A stretch of 17,433 nucleotides of DNA from JANNAV01 sp031384695 (GTDB lineage Bacteria > Pseudomonadota > Alphaproteobacteria > Rhodobacterales > Rhodobacteraceae): assembly GCA_031384695.1 (NCBI GenBank), contig JANNAV010000243.1:1-17433 (forward strand), in the 5' to 3' direction. Position numbers and translations under genes: made by a program. Positions 15,212 to 17,433 of this stretch are shown piece after piece. Each line of letters begins with the position of its first letter. Positions within the stretch are counted from its first letter, which is position 1. The notes beneath the pieces were generated by a model, which made no database searches, was not told the origin of the DNA, and saw nothing but the letters and a program-made list of their open reading frames with translations.

Positions 15212-16287
15212 TCAATCAACCCTATCCGGCACAAAACCACATCTCAAAGGGCCGATCGACAGCACCCTGCGGGTCTCGCTGCCCTTCAGGCCAATCGGCG
15301 ACGGGCAGCGGATACCGGGCAGCAGCACCACGTCAAACAACTCGTCAATCACCCCCTCGATCCGCACCCAGTCCACGATATCGCCGCTGTCCAGATCAAT
15401 CACCAGCAAGCTCGAGCGCGCATCCGCATCATCCGCCTTCAGCGCCGCTTCCAGCGGCAATCCGGCAAAGGTGCGGTTCTCCCGCGCCCGCGACAGGCCG
15501 ACCACCGCATACTTGCCCACAAAGGTCAGCCTGCGCGCATAGCCGGGGCAAAACGCCACCGCATTGAACTTGCCCGTGCCGGTGTCTACCCAGCCCAACT
15601 CGCTGGTGCCCGAATAGAGCAGCCACAACTTGCCCACCCGCATCCGCGGCGAATGCGGCATCGACAACCCCTGTGCGATGATCTCGCCCGAGGCCACATC
15701 CACCACGACACCGCCACCCGCCCGCCGGTTGCGCCACCCGTCCGACACATCCGACCGCGACACGCAGGTGACATAGCGCGCCACCCGGGCCTCTATCGCA
15801 AGCCCGTTCAGATGACGGCGATCCTCCGCCGCCAGCCGCGAGATGAACGGCGATTGCCACAGCGGGCGAAAGCCGTGGCCCTCGGATATGGTGGCCAGAC
15901 AGTTGAACAGCGTGTTGGCAAACACCGGGCGGCCCACCGCATTCATCCCCACATCATGAATGTCGATATCGCCGGTGATCCATGTCTGATGCGGCACAAA
16001 AACTGCGTCGAACTGGCCCTGCATCTGGCCTTTCGCCAGCACATTGTCGAACCGGTAAAGCTCACCTGCCTCGCCATCAACAGGGTGCGGCCATCGTCCG
16101 AGACCGCCAGCCCCATGCAGCGCGGAAAGCTGCGCTCGAACACCGAAAGCGTGCCATCAGGCTTGAGCCCCAGCAGGAAAACCTTGCCGCCCTGATAGGT
16201 GGTAAGGGCAATCGAGCCGCCAATCCCCGCCCTCCAGCCGGTAAACCCGCGAGAGGTGGTCAACGTGAAAACCGGGGTTTCGGTCAT
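15212..16287 (-). pseudogene. TIGR03032 (DUF4915) family protein, apparently frameshifted
   Basis: Two overlapping minus-strand frames together make one protein of about 358 residues. The first runs from ATG 16287 with MTETPVFTLTTSRGFTGWRA and reaches FPRCMGLAVSDDGRTLLMARQ. The second continues with ELYRFDNVLAKGQMQGQFD, then the family hallmarks TGDIDIHD, EDRRHLNGLA, GLSMPHSPRMRVGKLW, GLSRARE and FDVVLLPGIRCPSP, ending at 15212. The join lies at about 16060-16070, and one base inserted there restores GELYRFDN. The frame from the ATG otherwise stops at 15943. TIGR03032 proteins are conserved, probably beta-propeller-like proteins of unknown function. GAAGAGG about 10 bases upstream supports the start. 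The rest of the gene is well preserved, so the frameshift is recent, or a sequencing error. Confidence 0.8.
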
Positions 16288-16504
16288 GTTGTGTTAACCT
16301 CTTCATACGGCGCTCTATTGCGGGCAGAACCCTTATTCTGGTTGGCCATGCATAATCGCTACATATATATGTTGAAACAAGACTCGGAGTCTGTCGTGTC
16401 GCGACCGAAACCGGTTTTTCGCCGCACTTCGCAACCGACCGGACCCTTTGCGCTCCACCCGGCAATTCCGCCGTGGCGCATCAACTTTGCGATAAAGTGC
16501 AAGC
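16288..16504. promoter_or_regulatory. Divergent promoter region with two palindromes
   Basis: This region separates the TIGR03032 gene (minus) from the FG-GAP gene (plus). It is AT-richer around 16350-16380 and carries ACATATATATGT (16361-16372) and AGACTC-G-GAGTCT (16380-16392). On the minus strand TTGTTT and GATTAT with a 17-base spacer form a possible promoter for the TIGR03032 gene. No convincing promoter was found on the plus strand. Confidence 0.4.
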
Positions 16505-17433
16505 ATGCCCCCAGTTGCTGCCGCCCGCGTGGTCGACCTGTCCAACCTCACCGCCATCAACAGCTTTTTCATTCAAGGCGGTGCGGCCGCAGACGAGGCC
16601 GGTTTCAGCGTCTCGTCGGCGGGCGATGTGAAAGGCGACGGCATCAGTGATCTGATTATCGGCGCCCCCGGCAACGATTGCGCCGCTATCAGCGCCGATG
16701 CGGCTTACGTGATCTACGGCGTGGCCGGTTCCACCCATGACAGGGTCGATCTGAGCGCGCTTGACCCCAGCGATGGCTTTACCTTGTTCGGTGACACGAC
16801 GGGTGACTACGCCGGTTGGAGCTTGTCTTCTGCGGGCGATGCGAACGGCGACGGCATCGACGATCTGATCATTGGCGCGTTTTCCGGCGACATTTGCGGC
16901 ATCGATGCCTGTGAGGCTTATGTGGTCTACGGGGTGCCCACTTCCGCGCGCGGCCCGGTTGATCTGTTCAATCTTAACTCCATCTTTGGCTTCACCATCC
17001 AGGGTGACGTGCCGAATGACATCGCTGGCCTCAGCGTTTCCGGGGCGGGCGATGCGAACGGCGACGGCAGCGACGATCTGATCATCGGTGCGCGCGGTGG
17101 CGATGATGGCGGCAGCAACGCCGGCGAGGCCTATGTGATCTACGGTGTCACCGGCACCACCCGCGCCACGGTTGATCTGACCGGTCTTGCCGCCAGCGAT
17201 GGCTTCATCATTCGGGGCGATGCGGCAGAAGACCTTGCTGGTTTCAGCGTCTCCGGCGCGGACGACGTAAACGGCGATGGCATTGCCGATCTGATCGTCG
17301 GCGCGCCTTATGGCGATAATGGCGACGACTATGCCGGTGAGGCCTATGTGATCTATGGCAAGGCCGGAACGCCGCGCGGCACGGTCGATCTGACCGGGCT
17401 TGCCGCCAGCGACGTCTTCATCATTCAGGGCGA
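16505..17433 (+). CDS. FG-GAP (integrin alpha N-terminal-like) repeat protein, partial
   Basis: The frame is open from ATG 16505 past the right edge (309 codons). From residue 10 it consists of tandem 71-residue repeats starting at 16532, 16745, 16958, 17171 and 17384. Each has VDL at its start, an FxIxG strand, GDxNGDGxxDLIIGA and an AYVIYG strand. The Asp-x-Asn-Gly-Asp-Gly-x-x-Asp loop is the calcium-binding element of FG-GAP blades, which build beta-propellers in surface and secreted proteins. There is no N-terminal signal peptide, which fits a type I secretion substrate with a C-terminal signal, often with RTX repeats, but that end is not in view. The ribosome binding site is poor. An in-frame stop at 16493 rules out an earlier start; GTG 16529 is the alternative. 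Confidence 0.85.
   Translation, partial: MPPVAAARVVDLSNLTAINSFFIQGGAAADEAGFSVSSAGDVKGDGISDLIIGAPGNDCAAISADAAYVIYGVAGSTHDRVDLSALDPSDGFTLFGDTTGDYAGWSLSSAGDANGDGIDDLIIGAFSGDICGIDACEAYVVYGVPTSARGPVDLFNLNSIFGFTIQGDVPNDIAGLSVSGAGDANGDGSDDLIIGARGGDDGGSNAGEAYVIYGVTGTTRATVDLTGLAASDGFIIRGDAAEDLAGFSVSGADDVNGDGIADLIVGAPYGDNGDDYAGEAYVIYGKAGTPRGTVDLTGLAASDVFIIQG

Noticed and set aside
15125..16195. Plus-strand open frame of 356 codons
   Set aside because: It starts inside the hairpin element and is antisense to the TIGR03032 gene; the product is basic and lacks domains.
16532..17433. 213-base periodic repeats as a CRISPR array or satellite
   Set aside because: The periodicity is that of protein repeats with many silent and amino-acid differences; there are no short identical repeats with unique spacers.

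Overview
The window is GC-rich, with G/C-ending codons, and its gene content is typical of an alphaproteobacterium. The best guess is a Rhodobacteraceae-type genome (Rhodobacter, Paracoccus or Roseobacter relatives). This rests on gene families and style: a Pth with a proline-rich tail ending in a conserved basic segment, a short RpoN, a SelD fused to an FAD domain, and TIGR03032 and FG-GAP repeat proteins. It is an inference, because no rRNA or other taxonomic marker is present.

Left part (1-4157): a glycosyltransferase on the minus strand runs off the left edge. Divergent from it are peptidyl-tRNA hydrolase (pth), a membrane-anchored serine hydrolase and the tRNA 2-selenouridine synthase MnmH. 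MnmH is convergent with a long gene fusing an NADH-dehydrogenase-like FAD domain to selenophosphate synthase (SelD). SelD makes selenophosphate and MnmH uses it, so this is a selenouridine module; no selenocysteine-incorporation gene is visible here.

Middle part (6360-10082): divergent from selD lies a compact sigma-54 gene (rpoN), followed by a solitary hydantoinase/oxoprolinase A-type ATPase and a CAT-anticodon tRNA, probably elongator tRNA-Met.

Right part (10083-17433): a tight five-gene operon encodes a PotD-like binding protein, two permeases, an ATPase and an MBL-fold hydrolase. The last two junctions are 4-bp start/stop overlaps, and the binding protein lacks an acidic residue used by PotD to bind polyamines. 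Next come a minus-strand TIGR03032 gene that appears broken by a -1 frameshift and, divergent from it, the start of a 71-residue FG-GAP (integrin-like) repeat protein that runs off the right edge.

The most notable non-coding signals surround the transporter operon. A roughly 75-nt element of two hairpins occurs twice in direct orientation, once before the operon and once after it, and two stem base pairs differ between the copies in a compensated way. A perfect 20-bp palindrome containing an exact FNR-type box (TTGAT-N4-ATCAA) sits between two convergent genes, where no annotated start can use it. These are the best candidates for undescribed biology here. No complete new multi-gene system is evident.
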